A stretch of 64,000 nt of DNA, taken from Butyrivibrio sp. XPD2002 (GTDB lineage: Bacteria > Bacillota > Clostridia > Lachnospirales > Lachnospiraceae). How positions within the stretch are numbered: position 1 is the stretch's first letter; each line of letters begins with the position of its first letter. The stretch covers positions 1-64,000 of the forward strand of contig NZ_AUIY01000011.1 in NCBI RefSeq assembly GCF_000423945.1, in the 5' to 3' direction. A program made the position numbers and the translations under genes. The notes under the pieces are model-generated. The model was not told where the DNA came from and searched no databases. It worked only from the letters and a program-made list of their open reading frames with translations. Shown piece by piece: positions 8,128 through 17,292 of the stretch.

Positions 8128-9420
8128 TTATGCAAATCTAAGCTTGAACTTCTGAAGCTCTTTATCTGTATCAACCTTCTGGATCTGAGCACCAAGCTCA
8201 CGAAGCTTCATATCGAGATCCTCGTAACCTCTCTCGATGTATCTGATGTCCTCTACAGTAGTAAAGCCCTCAGCTGTAAGTCCGGCAATAACAAGTGCAG
8301 CTCCGGCACGAAGATCAGGTGCAGCAACCTCTGCTCCGGTATACTGATCAACGCCTTCAATAATAGCTGTACTTCCTTCAACCTTGATATTGGCTCCCAT
8401 TCTGGTAAGCTCATCAACGTATTTAAAACGATTCTCGAAAAGAGACTCTGTAACAAGACTGATTCCACTTGCAAGTCCCAGAACAACTGTAATCTGAGGC
8501 TGCATATCCGTAGGATATCCGGGATATGGCAGTGTCTTAACGTGAACACTCTTAGTACGCTTGGTAGCTACTACTCTTACCGCATCATCAGATTCAAGAA
8601 CCTGACATCCCATCTCGATAAGCTTAGCACTAATAGACTCTAAGTGCTTAGGGATGACATTCTTGATTGTAACATCACCCTTAGTAGCTGCTGCAGCCAT
8701 CATGAATGTTCCGGCCTCAATCTGGTCAGGGATAATTGTGTACTCTGTACCATGAAGCTTCTCAACACCCTTAATTCTGATAATATCAGTACCGGCACCC
8801 TTGATATCAGCACCCATACTGTTAAGGAAGTTGGCAAGATCAACTACATGAGGCTCCTTAGCGGCATTCTCGATAATAGTCTTACCTTCTGCCATTGATG
8901 CAGCCATCATAATATTGATAGTCGCACCAACACTGGCTATATCAAGATAAATATGATTAGCTACAAGCTTATCAGCATGCGCATTTATCATGCCGTGCTC
9001 GATAGCTACGTTAGCTCCAAGTGCAGTGAAGCCCTTGATATGCTGATCGATAGGTCTAAGACCTATATTACAGCCACCAGGCAACACAACCTGAGCATTC
9101 TTGTATTTTCCAAGAAATGCTCCAAGCATATAGTATGATGCCCTTATTTTCTTAATGAATTCATTTTCAATTCTAAAAGAACTAACCTGAGATGCATTGA
9201 TTGTAACAGAATGACGCCCTGTTCTCTTAATGAGGACTCCAATGCTCTCCATGGCCTGAAGCATTACATTAGTGTCTGCTTCATCAGGCATATTATCAAT
9301 ATATACAGTCTCATCAGTCATGGAAGCTGCTGCCAGAATAGCAAGTGCAGCATTCTTCGCACCACCGATCTCGACCTCTCCTACAAGTGGTGTTCCACCT
9401 TTAATAACGTATTTTTCCAT
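8128..9420 (-). CDS. murA: UDP-N-acetylglucosamine 1-carboxyvinyltransferase MurA
   Basis: First committed step of peptidoglycan synthesis: transfers enolpyruvate from PEP to UDP-GlcNAc in the cytoplasm. The 430 residues match the family. It opens with the usual YVIKGGTPLVGEVEIGGAKNAAL, which holds the conserved Lys-Asn pair. The catalytic Cys lies in the loop LPGGCNIGLRP (~113-123), and the RAGAALVIAGL motif is near the C terminus. An aggaaa site precedes the ATG at 9420. The Cys-type active site predicts fosfomycin sensitivity at this enzyme. Confidence 0.97.
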   Translation of the reverse strand: MEKYVIKGGTPLVGEVEIGGAKNAALAILAAASMTDETVYIDNMPDEADTNVMLQAMESIGVLIKRTGRHSVTINASQVSSFRIENEFIKKIRASYYMLGAFLGKYKNAQVVLPGGCNIGLRPIDQHIKGFTALGANVAIEHGMINAHADKLVANHIYLDIASVGATINIMMAASMAEGKTIIENAAKEPHVVDLANFLNSMGADIKGAGTDIIRIKGVEKLHGTEYTIIPDQIEAGTFMMAAAATKGDVTIKNVIPKHLESISAKLIEMGCQVLESDDAVRVVATKRTKSVHVKTLPYPGYPTDMQPQITVVLGLASGISLVTESLFENRFKYVDELTRMGANIKVEGSTAIIEGVDQYTGAEVAAPDLRAGAALVIAGLTAEGFTTVEDIRYIERGYEDLDMKLRELGAQIQKVDTDKELQKFKLRFA

Positions 9421-9533
9421 AATTTCCTAATATTCACGCCTTTGTGAATTTACTAGTTGATAAACTTTCTCCCCTATTTTTATTAACGGCTTATGTTATA
9501 CCACAAATAAACGCATTTGTAAAATCGGAAGGG

Positions 9534-11108
9534 TTAATTCAGGTAATTAAGCGGGTTAACCTGCGAGCCATTTATCAATATCTCGAAGTGGAGATGCGCT
9601 CCGGTACTGACACCAGTGTTACCACTAAGTGCTATCTTCTGGCCCTGAGATACTGACTGTCCGGGCTTAACAAGAATCTTGGACAGATGTCCGTATCTGG
9701 TCTCTCTTCCATCAGAATGGCTGATATAGACAACATATCCATATCCTCTACCCCAACCGGCTCTTGTAACAACGCCCGCATTGGATGCCATAACCGCTGT
9801 ACCTACAGGTGTAGCCCAGTCTATACCCTTGTGGAATGTGCTTGCTCCCTTGGTAGGCGCACTTCTTCTTCCAAATCCTGATGACTGTCTTCCTCCGGAA
9901 ATAGGCTTGATATATGTAGGAGGCACTATAGTTCCTCTCTCAATGATTTTTGGAACTGCCTCATAGGTCACCTCTTCCTTCTGAATATCGCGGCCTGTCT
10001 CACTGTTATTTACATAAGAAAGCTTAGCTACTACCTTTCTATGACCTGCTGAAGGCTCCTGTACAACTTCCTGTCTTGTCGTATACCAGGAATCATTATC
10101 CTTATAAATTATATCAGCCTCATAGTCCTCTTCGTAGTACTGCTGGGTAGTGTAGACCACTGAAAGCTCCGGTTCGGGAACTGTTACTATGATCTCGTCT
10201 CCTACTCTGATTGTGGAATTCTCATTCTCTATGGTCTCATTCATGGCAATAAGCTGATCCAGCGGAATTCCATAGTCTTCCGCTATAGTTCCAAGCGTAT
10301 CACCTGACTTAATTTCGTAAATCTGATTTGTCTCCTGATCCTTTGTTACTTCATCTATAGCTGTAGCTATATCAGTAATCTCAGATGCAGGAAGATAGCT
10401 TTCAACTACCTCGACCTTGTCTCCAAAATCAATGGATAAAAGGCCCAGCTCGTAATCATCAAAATCCTTTTCCTCGATTAGAGGCTTGATCTGACTAAAT
10501 ACATCAGAAATAGCCTGGTCCAATCCAGCTTCAGGAAGCTTGATCTCCTCATCCTTGGTAGCTTCCTCCACTGACAGGACCTGAGATGTCAGAACATTGA
10601 CCTCTCGGGTAGGGTCAGTCACCAGATCAACCTTGTATTTGTGCTCAGTGTCATATCTGTTCAGCGCTTCATCAAGCAGGGTAAAAACATCATCCTTACT
10701 GGACAAATTCACTGAATACTTCTTTATCTTTACTGTATATGAACGCTCCAGGGTCGACGAAATGTTATTCTGCAACACCTCGAGCATCTTTTCTCTAACT
10801 GCCTTCTTAGAATCTACCTGTCCAAATAATACTTCCCTGCCCTCAAGGCTTAAATCTGCCTTTGCAAGAACCAATTCCTCGCTTCCCTCTGCAAGCTTTC
10901 TTCTGGCGTCCCTGAGGCATTTCTCAGCCGCCTGTCTTGATGCGAGCGTTCCTACCTCAACTCCGTTCAGGGATACTGTGAAGATATTATCCCCAGTGTT
11001 TTTTACCGGTGAAAATACGGGTAATATCAATATTATCCATGTGGCAATAGCCGCTGCAGCGCCTTTTATCAAGCCGATTCTAACTTTTTTATGTCGTAAA
11101 AAACTCAT
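9534..11108 (-). CDS. envelope peptidase: LysM, G5 and M23 domains
   Basis: 524 residues. An N-terminal transmembrane or signal-anchor segment (~17-32) is followed by a long helical/beta region. A LysM domain lies at ~266-312 (IKSGDTLGTIAEDYGIPL), a G5-like domain at ~320-398, and a C-terminal M23 peptidase domain at ~405-522. The M23 zinc ligands are seen in HKGIDW and HLHFE. M23 enzymes cut peptide cross-links in peptidoglycan; LysM binds its glycan. The protein is expected outside the membrane. It follows the coiled-coil gene by 2 nt and has a weak ribosome binding site, so it is probably translationally coupled. Confidence 0.92.
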   Translation of the reverse strand: MSFLRHKKVRIGLIKGAAAAIATWIILILPVFSPVKNTGDNIFTVSLNGVEVGTLASRQAAEKCLRDARRKLAEGSEELVLAKADLSLEGREVLFGQVDSKKAVREKMLEVLQNNISSTLERSYTVKIKKYSVNLSSKDDVFTLLDEALNRYDTEHKYKVDLVTDPTREVNVLTSQVLSVEEATKDEEIKLPEAGLDQAISDVFSQIKPLIEEKDFDDYELGLLSIDFGDKVEVVESYLPASEITDIATAIDEVTKDQETNQIYEIKSGDTLGTIAEDYGIPLDQLIAMNETIENENSTIRVGDEIIVTVPEPELSVVYTTQQYYEEDYEADIIYKDNDSWYTTRQEVVQEPSAGHRKVVAKLSYVNNSETGRDIQKEEVTYEAVPKIIERGTIVPPTYIKPISGGRQSSGFGRRSAPTKGASTFHKGIDWATPVGTAVMASNAGVVTRAGWGRGYGYVVYISHSDGRETRYGHLSKILVKPGQSVSQGQKIALSGNTGVSTGAHLHFEILINGSQVNPLNYLN

Positions 11109-11110
11109 TC

Positions 11111-11686
11111 TTAAACCAAACCTATAATTCTTAAAATCATCAGTACAAGATCAGCAGCAGCTACCAGGAATATCAAAACCGTCAGGGGCATAATTCCACG
11201 ATTCTTAGCTCTGTTTGCTCTTTGCATGGAATCAAGCTGTCTTACGAGCACTGTGAACTCGCTTCTGATAGCCTCCATCTGCTTATTAAGATCTTCTTTT
11301 ATCGAATCAAGCTGCTTCTTCTGTTCATCAATAACAGAAGCCTGTACATTTCTGTAAATGCGCACACCAACATCATGGGTTGCTTCGTCACTTTTATTAA
11401 GACGATCGCTTAAGTTCTCCTTAAGCTCCTTTATTGCCTTGTCCAACTCCTGGGCACTTACCTCTGACTCAGCCTTCTCAGCCTTTAGATCTTTGAGCAC
11501 ATCTTCTATGGCATTCAATCTGTCTTCCATGTTTTTGGCATTTTGACGAAGAACGCCCATCTCTTCTTCATACTGCTTGTTCTGATTCTCAATCTGCTCC
11601 CTGTGAGCAGCCTCAGCAGCTGTATTAGCCTTGATCATTTCCTGTGCACTGATCTTTCCTGCAATTTTACCCATTATGTTTTCCAT
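11111..11686 (-). CDS. tail-anchored coiled-coil protein, function unknown
   Basis: 191 residues from the ATG at 11686, which has a near-perfect aggaggagct site; the longer reading frame to 11716 has none. Most of the protein (~20-155) is charged heptad-like helix rich in Glu, Lys, Asn and Gln. A basic patch (RANRAKNRG) is followed by one C-terminal membrane helix (~168-188, PLTVLIFLVAAADLVLMILRI). This predicts a tail-anchored protein with a cytosolic coiled coil. Pairing with an M23 peptidase 2 nt downstream suggests a role in controlling wall hydrolysis, as coiled-coil/M23 pairs do in division, but that is inference. Confidence 0.75.
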   Translation of the reverse strand: MENIMGKIAGKISAQEMIKANTAAEAAHREQIENQNKQYEEEMGVLRQNAKNMEDRLNAIEDVLKDLKAEKAESEVSAQELDKAIKELKENLSDRLNKSDEATHDVGVRIYRNVQASVIDEQKKQLDSIKEDLNKQMEAIRSEFTVLVRQLDSMQRANRAKNRGIMPLTVLIFLVAAADLVLMILRIIGLV

Positions 11687-11862
11687 AGCTCCTCCTCTAT
11701 AAACATGAGTATACACGTAGTTAGTGCTTTTTCATTTTACAGTCAAATACTAGATTACATCATTTATGCATTTCATACAATAAAACATTTGAAACGGTAC
11801 TTCTTTTGTTCATATTAACCTCTAGTTTAAACTTTGTTAATATTTTATTCATATTTCATTGT

Positions 11863-11974
11863 TATAATTAGACAGAACCAAGGAAAACAAGGTTCATTTG
11901 CGAAGCTCTAACAGTAGCTCCGAAAGATAGATAAATTTTTTCATAATAGCCCGGGTGCCGAGAGGTGCCTGGGC
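11863..11974. other. intergenic structured region with GAGA-capped hairpin
   Basis: The ~320-bp gap 11687-12007 has no convincing gene. On the plus strand a TATAAT (11863-11868) precedes a small stem gaacc/ggttc (11875-11895), an agct repeat, a T-run (11934-11942), and an 11-bp G/C-rich stem at 11949-11974 (gcccgggtgcc/ggtgcctgggc) closed by a GAGA tetraloop. Three of the pairs would be G-U when read on the plus strand. No T tract follows the hairpin on either strand, so it is not a standard terminator. It could be a small RNA, an mRNA leader or trailer, or a protein site. I match it to no known riboswitch. Confidence 0.4.
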
Positions 11975-12007
11975 ACTCCTCATTAATAGGCAAATTACAG
12001 GATGATT

Positions 12008-12646
12008 TTACTCATCCTGAGGTGTAATTGCCTGTATTTCTTCATTAAGCGACAACATTCTGTCATCAAGCTCCGCTACCATTCTTGCACATTCAAAAAG
12101 CTGCGCTTTTATATTGGCAGGCGCTTTTGTTTCGAATTTGTACTGTATTTTATGCTCAAGGCTTGCCCAGAAATCCATGGCTACTGTACGGATCTGAACC
12201 TCAACCTTAACCTCCGCTGTATGGTCTGATAAATATACAGGAACTGCCACTATCATATGGTAGCTGCGGTATCCGCTGGTCTTGGGATTCATGATATAGT
12301 CCTTTATGGTAAGGACCTTGATATCCTTCTGATTGCTTATCATATCAGCTATTCTGTATATATCTGATGTAAAGGAACAGATAATCCTTATTCCGGCGAT
12401 ATCATTAATGTATTTCATCATATTTTCAAGCGTAGACTCATAGCCATGGCGTCTAAGCTTCTTAACGATACTCTCCGGAGTCTTTATTCTTGATTTTATG
12501 TGCTCTATAGGATTATATCTGTGTACTTCCTGAAATTCATCATTCAGTATCTCTATTTTTGTGTTAATCTGCTTCAAAGCAGAATTATATAATAGACTGA
12601 CTTCTTCCCAGCTTTTTATATCTCCATCTGAAAATCTGGATTCCAT
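12008..12646 (-). CDS. small alarmone synthetase, RelQ/YjbM type
   Basis: 212-residue single-domain RelA/SpoT synthetase, which makes (p)ppGpp from ATP and GDP/GTP. It lacks the HD hydrolase and the C-terminal regulatory domains of full-length Rel. Motifs include RIKTPESIVKKLRR (substrate-binding basic motif), DIAGIRIIC, GYRSYH (the nucleotide-binding tyrosine loop), EVQIRTVAMDFWASLEHKIQYK. Length and motifs fit RelQ/YjbM. The ATG at 12646 follows a ggggga site. It lies 24 nt downstream of a glycosyltransferase and may be co-transcribed with it. Confidence 0.92.
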   Translation of the reverse strand: MESRFSDGDIKSWEEVSLLYNSALKQINTKIEILNDEFQEVHRYNPIEHIKSRIKTPESIVKKLRRHGYESTLENMMKYINDIAGIRIICSFTSDIYRIADMISNQKDIKVLTIKDYIMNPKTSGYRSYHMIVAVPVYLSDHTAEVKVEVQIRTVAMDFWASLEHKIQYKFETKAPANIKAQLFECARMVAELDDRMLSLNEEIQAITPQDE

Positions 12647-12670
12647 AATGATTCCCCCAATAAACTTTGT

Positions 12671-13600
12671 TTAATGTTCCCAATACGCTTTGTTTAGAGA
12701 GCAGGCCTTCACAAGTCCCTTAGGAAGTCTTTTATACCTTCTTCCCATTCTATAGCCTGCAAATCTAAAGGTGCACATAATTATATAGTGCGGAATAAGA
12801 TATGCTTTACCAATATGTCTGAAGTGCTCGATAGTATCCCTGACCATTTTCTTTCCTTCAGATTCTGACTTGATTCCGGAAAAGATCTCAGGATGATCAG
12901 TCTGTGATACTCCAAGGTCAAAATTCCTGTGGAACTGCTGTGCACAGGAATAATTGTGGGAATGAATCACTCCCGCATCCGGCACATAGCAGATAGCATA
13001 GCCTTTATACATAGCATTACCTGCATAGACCATGTCCTCGTTAAAAATAGCTCTGTGCAAAAAGCCGCCAATCTTATCGAATACATCCCTTCTATACATG
13101 GCACAGACGTTAGAGCAGAAGAAGGTCTTTATACCAAGCTTGGGAAGGTCTTTGATAGTCTTCCTCATGGGCTCAGTAGGATAATTGAACTTTCTGGAAT
13201 ATCTCTCAGCCAGATTACAGTCTGACTTGGGATACTGTCTTGCGTAAGCTGCCGCAACCTGCGGATCCTCAACAGCCTTAACCAGATTGGATATCAGCTG
13301 GTAATCCCTCGGAACGGCATCCTGAGTGATCATCAAAAAGAAATCTGCGTTAGACAGACTTACTCCAAGATTCCTTGTCTCGCCATGATCAAATTCCTTC
13401 TTGGAAATGTGATGAACTACTATGTTGTCATACTTATTTATAGCGTCCATCGCATCCTTTTTCTCAACCAGATAGCGCTTCTCTGTATTAACTATTATTA
13501 TTTTTTCAGGTCTGTATGCCTGCTTCTCGAGTTCATCGATGAGCATTGAAAGCTCTGAACCCGGCTTATATGTTGGTATTATTACATCTACTGTATACAT
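12671..13600 (-). CDS. family 2 glycosyltransferase (rhamnosyltransferase-like)
   Basis: 309 residues, GT-A fold. The N terminus VDVIIPTYKPGSELSMLI and a middle ITQDA segment in place of the DxD match transferases annotated as rhamnosyltransferases (RfbF/RfbN type), and GGFLHRAIFNEDM gives the acceptor-side ED motif. A C-terminal basic/hydrophobic helix (~275-300) may sit on the membrane. The actual sugar is not determined by sequence. It lies after the LCP gene's terminator and 24 nt before relQ, so it begins the last small unit of the glycan locus. Confidence 0.85.
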   Translation of the reverse strand: MYTVDVIIPTYKPGSELSMLIDELEKQAYRPEKIIIVNTEKRYLVEKKDAMDAINKYDNIVVHHISKKEFDHGETRNLGVSLSNADFFLMITQDAVPRDYQLISNLVKAVEDPQVAAAYARQYPKSDCNLAERYSRKFNYPTEPMRKTIKDLPKLGIKTFFCSNVCAMYRRDVFDKIGGFLHRAIFNEDMVYAGNAMYKGYAICYVPDAGVIHSHNYSCAQQFHRNFDLGVSQTDHPEIFSGIKSESEGKKMVRDTIEHFRHIGKAYLIPHYIIMCTFRFAGYRMGRRYKRLPKGLVKACSLNKAYWEH

Positions 13601-13647
13601 AGTTATCCTCTATGATGGATTCCAAATAGAATTTCACTATAAGGTTG

Positions 13648-13674
13648 AAAAAAGCCCCGGCTGATACCGGGGCC
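13648..13674 (-). terminator. rho-independent terminator of the LCP gene
   Basis: On the minus strand a 7-bp GC stem gccccgg/ccggggc with a 6-nt loop is followed directly by TTTTTT. It lies 16 nt after the LCP stop codon and before the GT2 gene. Confidence 0.9.
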
Positions 13675-13689
13675 AAGTGTCAATCTTTA

Positions 13690-14781
13690 TTACCTGTCAA
13701 TATACTCATCCGTATCAGCAGCAATCTTCTGACTATACTTTTCTACACTGGAAGATACCTGATATTCCGTGTCCTCAAAGAGGAACTCGTGGAGCCACTT
13801 AACATTGGAAGCAAGATCAACAGGAATTACGCAACTTCCTTTCTTACCAACTGTTCCGGTAGCTCTCATATCCGCATGCGGGAAGCCATCATTTGCCACT
13901 ACATTATAATTTGTTATATTGCCTAAAAGCTTAATAATATCTTCAAGTCCAAGAGATGTATAAGTCTCTCCGAACACCTTATTTGCTACATTCTCAAGCT
14001 CAGAAATATTAACAGTCTTTGCCTTTTCCAAAATAGCCATAAGGACAGTTCTCTGTCTCTCTGCTCTCTTGAAATCATCTCCGGCTGTGTATCTGATACG
14101 GCAGTAAGCTGTAGCCTGAAGTCCGTCAAGTGTCTGCATACCTGTCTGAGTTACAGGAGTATACTTCATTCCCAGCTCCTCAGCCATTGTTGACTGATAA
14201 TTGTTCAAATGAGTGATCTCATTCTCTTCAATATTGATATCAACTCCGCCGAGTTCGTTTACTACATCTGTAAGACCGCCAAAGCCAATGGTTACAAAAT
14301 CAGTGATATCCATATCAAGGTTCATGTTCAGCATGGATATAGCCTGCTGGGGTCCGCCAGCCTTGTAAGCTGCATTACATTTTGTATATGTATCGTTACT
14401 AAGATTAAGATATGTATCACGATATACAGATACAAGCTTGATATCGCCTGTTGCATTATTAATTGAAGCAATCATTATGGTATCACTTCTGGTGTTCTTA
14501 TCAAGATCACCTTCTCGGGAGTCTACACCGAAGAGAGCAATGTTAGTATATCCTGTCATCTGCTCATTTTCTTCGACACCTGTGTTAACACTCTCTGCAA
14601 TCTTTTTCTCATCAAGGTTAACCTTGCCAACCTTATCAACCTTAATTCTTCCAAATAAAGTCCATACTATAAAAAGAAGTATAAGGAGAACAACAATCTC
14701 AACACCGAATATTATAAGTGCTCTCTTTGTGTTCTTCTTTCTGCCTCTTCTGCCTGAGTTTCCACTCCTGCGATTCGACAT
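13690..14781 (-). CDS. LytR-CpsA-Psr (LCP) family glycopolymer ligase
   Basis: 363 residues from the ATG at 14781, chosen because it has an aaaggag site 9 nt upstream; a longer frame to 14832 has none. A basic N terminus (NRRSGNSGRRGRKK) precedes one membrane helix (~22-44). The extracellular LCP domain (~75-290) has NIALFGVDSRE, RSDTIMI, SVYRDTYL, and the RIRYTAGDDFKRAERQR motif with the phosphate-binding arginines. LCP enzymes move polyprenyl-pyrophosphate-linked glycopolymers to peptidoglycan. Its place next to the initiating transferase fits anchoring of one of the polymers made here. Confidence 0.93.
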   Translation of the reverse strand: MSNRRSGNSGRRGRKKNTKRALIIFGVEIVVLLILLFIVWTLFGRIKVDKVGKVNLDEKKIAESVNTGVEENEQMTGYTNIALFGVDSREGDLDKNTRSDTIMIASINNATGDIKLVSVYRDTYLNLSNDTYTKCNAAYKAGGPQQAISMLNMNLDMDITDFVTIGFGGLTDVVNELGGVDINIEENEITHLNNYQSTMAEELGMKYTPVTQTGMQTLDGLQATAYCRIRYTAGDDFKRAERQRTVLMAILEKAKTVNISELENVANKVFGETYTSLGLEDIIKLLGNITNYNVVANDGFPHADMRATGTVGKKGSCVIPVDLASNVKWLHEFLFEDTEYQVSSSVEKYSQKIAADTDEYIDR

Positions 14782-14859
14782 ATCATAAATCTCCTTTGAA
14801 TTTTTAGTCTTCACTGCCCTATTTTGCCACAAAAATAATAATTATACAAGCAAAAGTCA

Positions 14860-16263
14860 TTAATAGGCGTTTTTGTTGATAATGCCATGGAATATAGTTC
14901 CAATCATAATTCTGATGTCAAATTCCATAGACCAGTTTTCAATATAATAAATATCAAATTCAATTCTCTTCCTTATGGAAGTATCACCTCTGTAGCCATT
15001 TATCTGAGCCCAACCGGTAAGACCGGGTCTTACCTGATGCTTAACCATGTATCTCGGTATTTCCTGTCTGAACTTCTCTACAAACTGAGGCCTTTCAGGT
15101 CTCGGCCCTACAAGGGACATATCTCCAATAAGGATGTTGAACAATTGCGGAAGCTCATCAATACTATGTGATCTCAAAAATCTTCCTACACCTGTTACTC
15201 GCGGATCATCCTTTGTGGTCCAGCCCTTTTTCTCAGCCTTTTCAGACTGGAGCTGCATGGTACGGAATTTGTACATCATAAAGCTCTGACCATGAAGACC
15301 AACCCTCTCCTGTTTGAAAATAATAGGACCGGGACTGGACAGTTTAACCGCTATTGCAGCTATCAGCATTATAGGCGAAGAAATAATTATTCCAATAATT
15401 GATCCGATAATGTCAACTATACGCTTCAGCAATACGTTAAAGCCATTAGTCAACGGAACATATCTTATATTAATAACAGGAAGTCCCAATATCTCCTCGG
15501 TATAAGGATTACTCGGGAAAAGACTGGTGTAATCCGGAATGAACTTCGTATGTATTCCTGACTTTTCACAATCATCTACCAGTTCCTCAAGTCTGTCGTA
15601 TCTATCCAGAGGCAGTGTGATGGTAATCTCATCATATTCGTTGCTCTCAAGAAGTTCAGGGAGCTTACTTATAGTTGATATTACCTTAACTCCATGATAA
15701 GTAGTTCCAAGCGGAACTGTATCATCAAGTATTCCGCTAACCACATATCCCCACTGAGGATTGTTGTTAATTCTGCTGATGTATCCTTCCGCACTTCTGG
15801 AATAACCTACAAGAAGTATGTGCTTCAGGTTATAGCCCTTACGTCTGATATATCTAAGGAACCTTCTGAGTAATATCCTGGATAAGCTCATCAGGATCAC
15901 ATTGATAACAGCAAACATGATTATCATCGTACGTGAGAAGTCAATCTGCTTGATCATGTACAATGCAACGAAGAATCCTATAAGTCCTATTACATTCGCA
16001 CGAAGGATATTATACAGTTCATATCTCATCCTCGTGGCACGCCTGGGTGTGTAGAGATTGAGCATATTGTAAAGAACCATATATGCGGGCACCAAAAAAT
16101 AGAGGGCAGTAAAATATGTCCCCATTGAAAGGTAGCCTCCCTCCGGCCCTGAAAAAGGTGATTCAAATTTCAGATAAAAAGCCAGCATATAGGAACAGGC
16201 CACAATTATGCCGTCCCCAGCGACGTGCAGCATGTTCAGGTTTTTCTGATTATCCTTAATCAT
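14860..16263 (-). CDS. initiating polyprenyl-phosphate sugar-1-phosphate transferase (WcaJ/WbaP type)
   Basis: 467 residues. Four or five N-terminal membrane helices (~10-130), a Rossmann-like domain (~145-245, ILLVGYSRSAEGYI), and a C-terminal bacterial sugar transferase domain (~265-467). The catalytic part shows KRIVDIIGSIIG, SPGPIIFKQERVG, YKFRTM, DELPQLFNIL and MSLVGPRPERP. It loads the first sugar phosphate on undecaprenyl phosphate, normally glucose or galactose. It is followed by the LCP gene and preceded by two GT2 genes. Which polymer it starts cannot be told. Confidence 0.94.
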   Translation of the reverse strand: MIKDNQKNLNMLHVAGDGIIVACSYMLAFYLKFESPFSGPEGGYLSMGTYFTALYFLVPAYMVLYNMLNLYTPRRATRMRYELYNILRANVIGLIGFFVALYMIKQIDFSRTMIIMFAVINVILMSLSRILLRRFLRYIRRKGYNLKHILLVGYSRSAEGYISRINNNPQWGYVVSGILDDTVPLGTTYHGVKVISTISKLPELLESNEYDEITITLPLDRYDRLEELVDDCEKSGIHTKFIPDYTSLFPSNPYTEEILGLPVINIRYVPLTNGFNVLLKRIVDIIGSIIGIIISSPIMLIAAIAVKLSSPGPIIFKQERVGLHGQSFMMYKFRTMQLQSEKAEKKGWTTKDDPRVTGVGRFLRSHSIDELPQLFNILIGDMSLVGPRPERPQFVEKFRQEIPRYMVKHQVRPGLTGWAQINGYRGDTSIRKRIEFDIYYIENWSMEFDIRIMIGTIFHGIINKNAY

Positions 16264-16290
16264 ATCTATTTCATTCTATAACATTTTATT

Positions 16291-17274
16291 TTATCCAACA
16301 AGCCTGCGAACACAGTTAACAAGTAGCTCCAGCTCAATGCAGAGGTAGTTTTTCAGGTGTCCCTTTTTATAAGGAACCTTCTTGTCACTGTTCTTAATGA
16401 TCTTCTTCACCCCTCCTGCAAGCCCGTGGAGATAAGCAATGCCAAGTCCTTTTTTTATAAAGTATATTTGCTTTATTACAATCCCCAGAATTATAAGGGG
16501 AAGGTTTATCAAAATCTGTAAAAATGGCATGTTCTTATATATCAGATATAAGTTGTTACCAGCCGTCAGTTCTTCCTTAAAAACGTTATATCTTGATCCG
16601 CTTGTGCCGCTTCCTGCGTGATAAACAACTGCAGAAGGCTCATAGAGATTTTTGTATCCGTAAATCCTGGCTCTGTAGCCCACATCCACGTCCTCTAAGT
16701 AGCAAAAGTGCGCCTCATCAAAGCCACCGATCTGGACCAGAGCATCCTTTTTATATATGGCAGCTCCGGCACAGGCAGATGTTATGGATGCCTTCTTATC
16801 ATAGCTCTTGTTGTCCTTATCTCTTCCCGGTGAAAATGCCCAGCCAAGAGCGCAGTATAAATCGCCGGAATCATCAATGTTATGAGGCTCCTTCATCTGG
16901 AGCATCTTGGCTCCGACAGAAAACACATTTCGTTTTCCATCAATGGCCTTAAGCAGATTTTCTGTCATTTTCTCATCTGAGACAGTGTCGTTATTTAAGA
17001 GCAGAACATACTCGGTTTTAGCGAGATTTATGCCAATATTTACGGCATTGGCAAATCCAGTATTACTTGTAAGCTCATTGATAAGTACCTTGGGATAACG
17101 ATCTTCATGTTTGGCAAGATTGTTTCTCAAAGTCTCTATTCCGCTGTCAGTTGATCCATTATCTATAATTATAACTTCTGAACTTACGCTCTGCTTCCTA
17201 AGACTTCTTAGACACTCATCAAGAAACTTCGCTCCGTTATAATTAGGGATAACTATTGTTACTTTATCACTCAC
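16291..17274 (-). CDS. family 2 glycosyltransferase
   Basis: 327 residues, starting at a GTG (17274) with an agaggg site. The GT-A domain covers ~1-230: VTIVIPNYNGAKFLDECLRSL, then VIIDNGSTD, LLLNNDTV (metal-binding region), and GGFDEAHFCYLEDVDVGYR on the acceptor side. A hydrophobic C-terminal stretch (~255-285) suggests membrane association. It resembles transferases of the rhamnosyl/galactofuranosyl group, but the donor is not known. It lies 18 nt after the upstream GT2 and 27 nt before the initiating transferase. Confidence 0.87.
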   Translation of the reverse strand: MSDKVTIVIPNYNGAKFLDECLRSLRKQSVSSEVIIIDNGSTDSGIETLRNNLAKHEDRYPKVLINELTSNTGFANAVNIGINLAKTEYVLLLNNDTVSDEKMTENLLKAIDGKRNVFSVGAKMLQMKEPHNIDDSGDLYCALGWAFSPGRDKDNKSYDKKASITSACAGAAIYKKDALVQIGGFDEAHFCYLEDVDVGYRARIYGYKNLYEPSAVVYHAGSGTSGSRYNVFKEELTAGNNLYLIYKNMPFLQILINLPLIILGIVIKQIYFIKKGLGIAYLHGLAGGVKKIIKNSDKKVPYKKGHLKNYLCIELELLVNCVRRLVG

Positions 17275-17292
17275 AATAAATAACCCTCTTTA

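Noticed and set aside
11949..11975. Similarity of gtgcctgggca to the 3' core of ZTP riboswitches
   Set aside because: Only about nine bases agree and the 5' aptamer half is missing, so this is probably chance.
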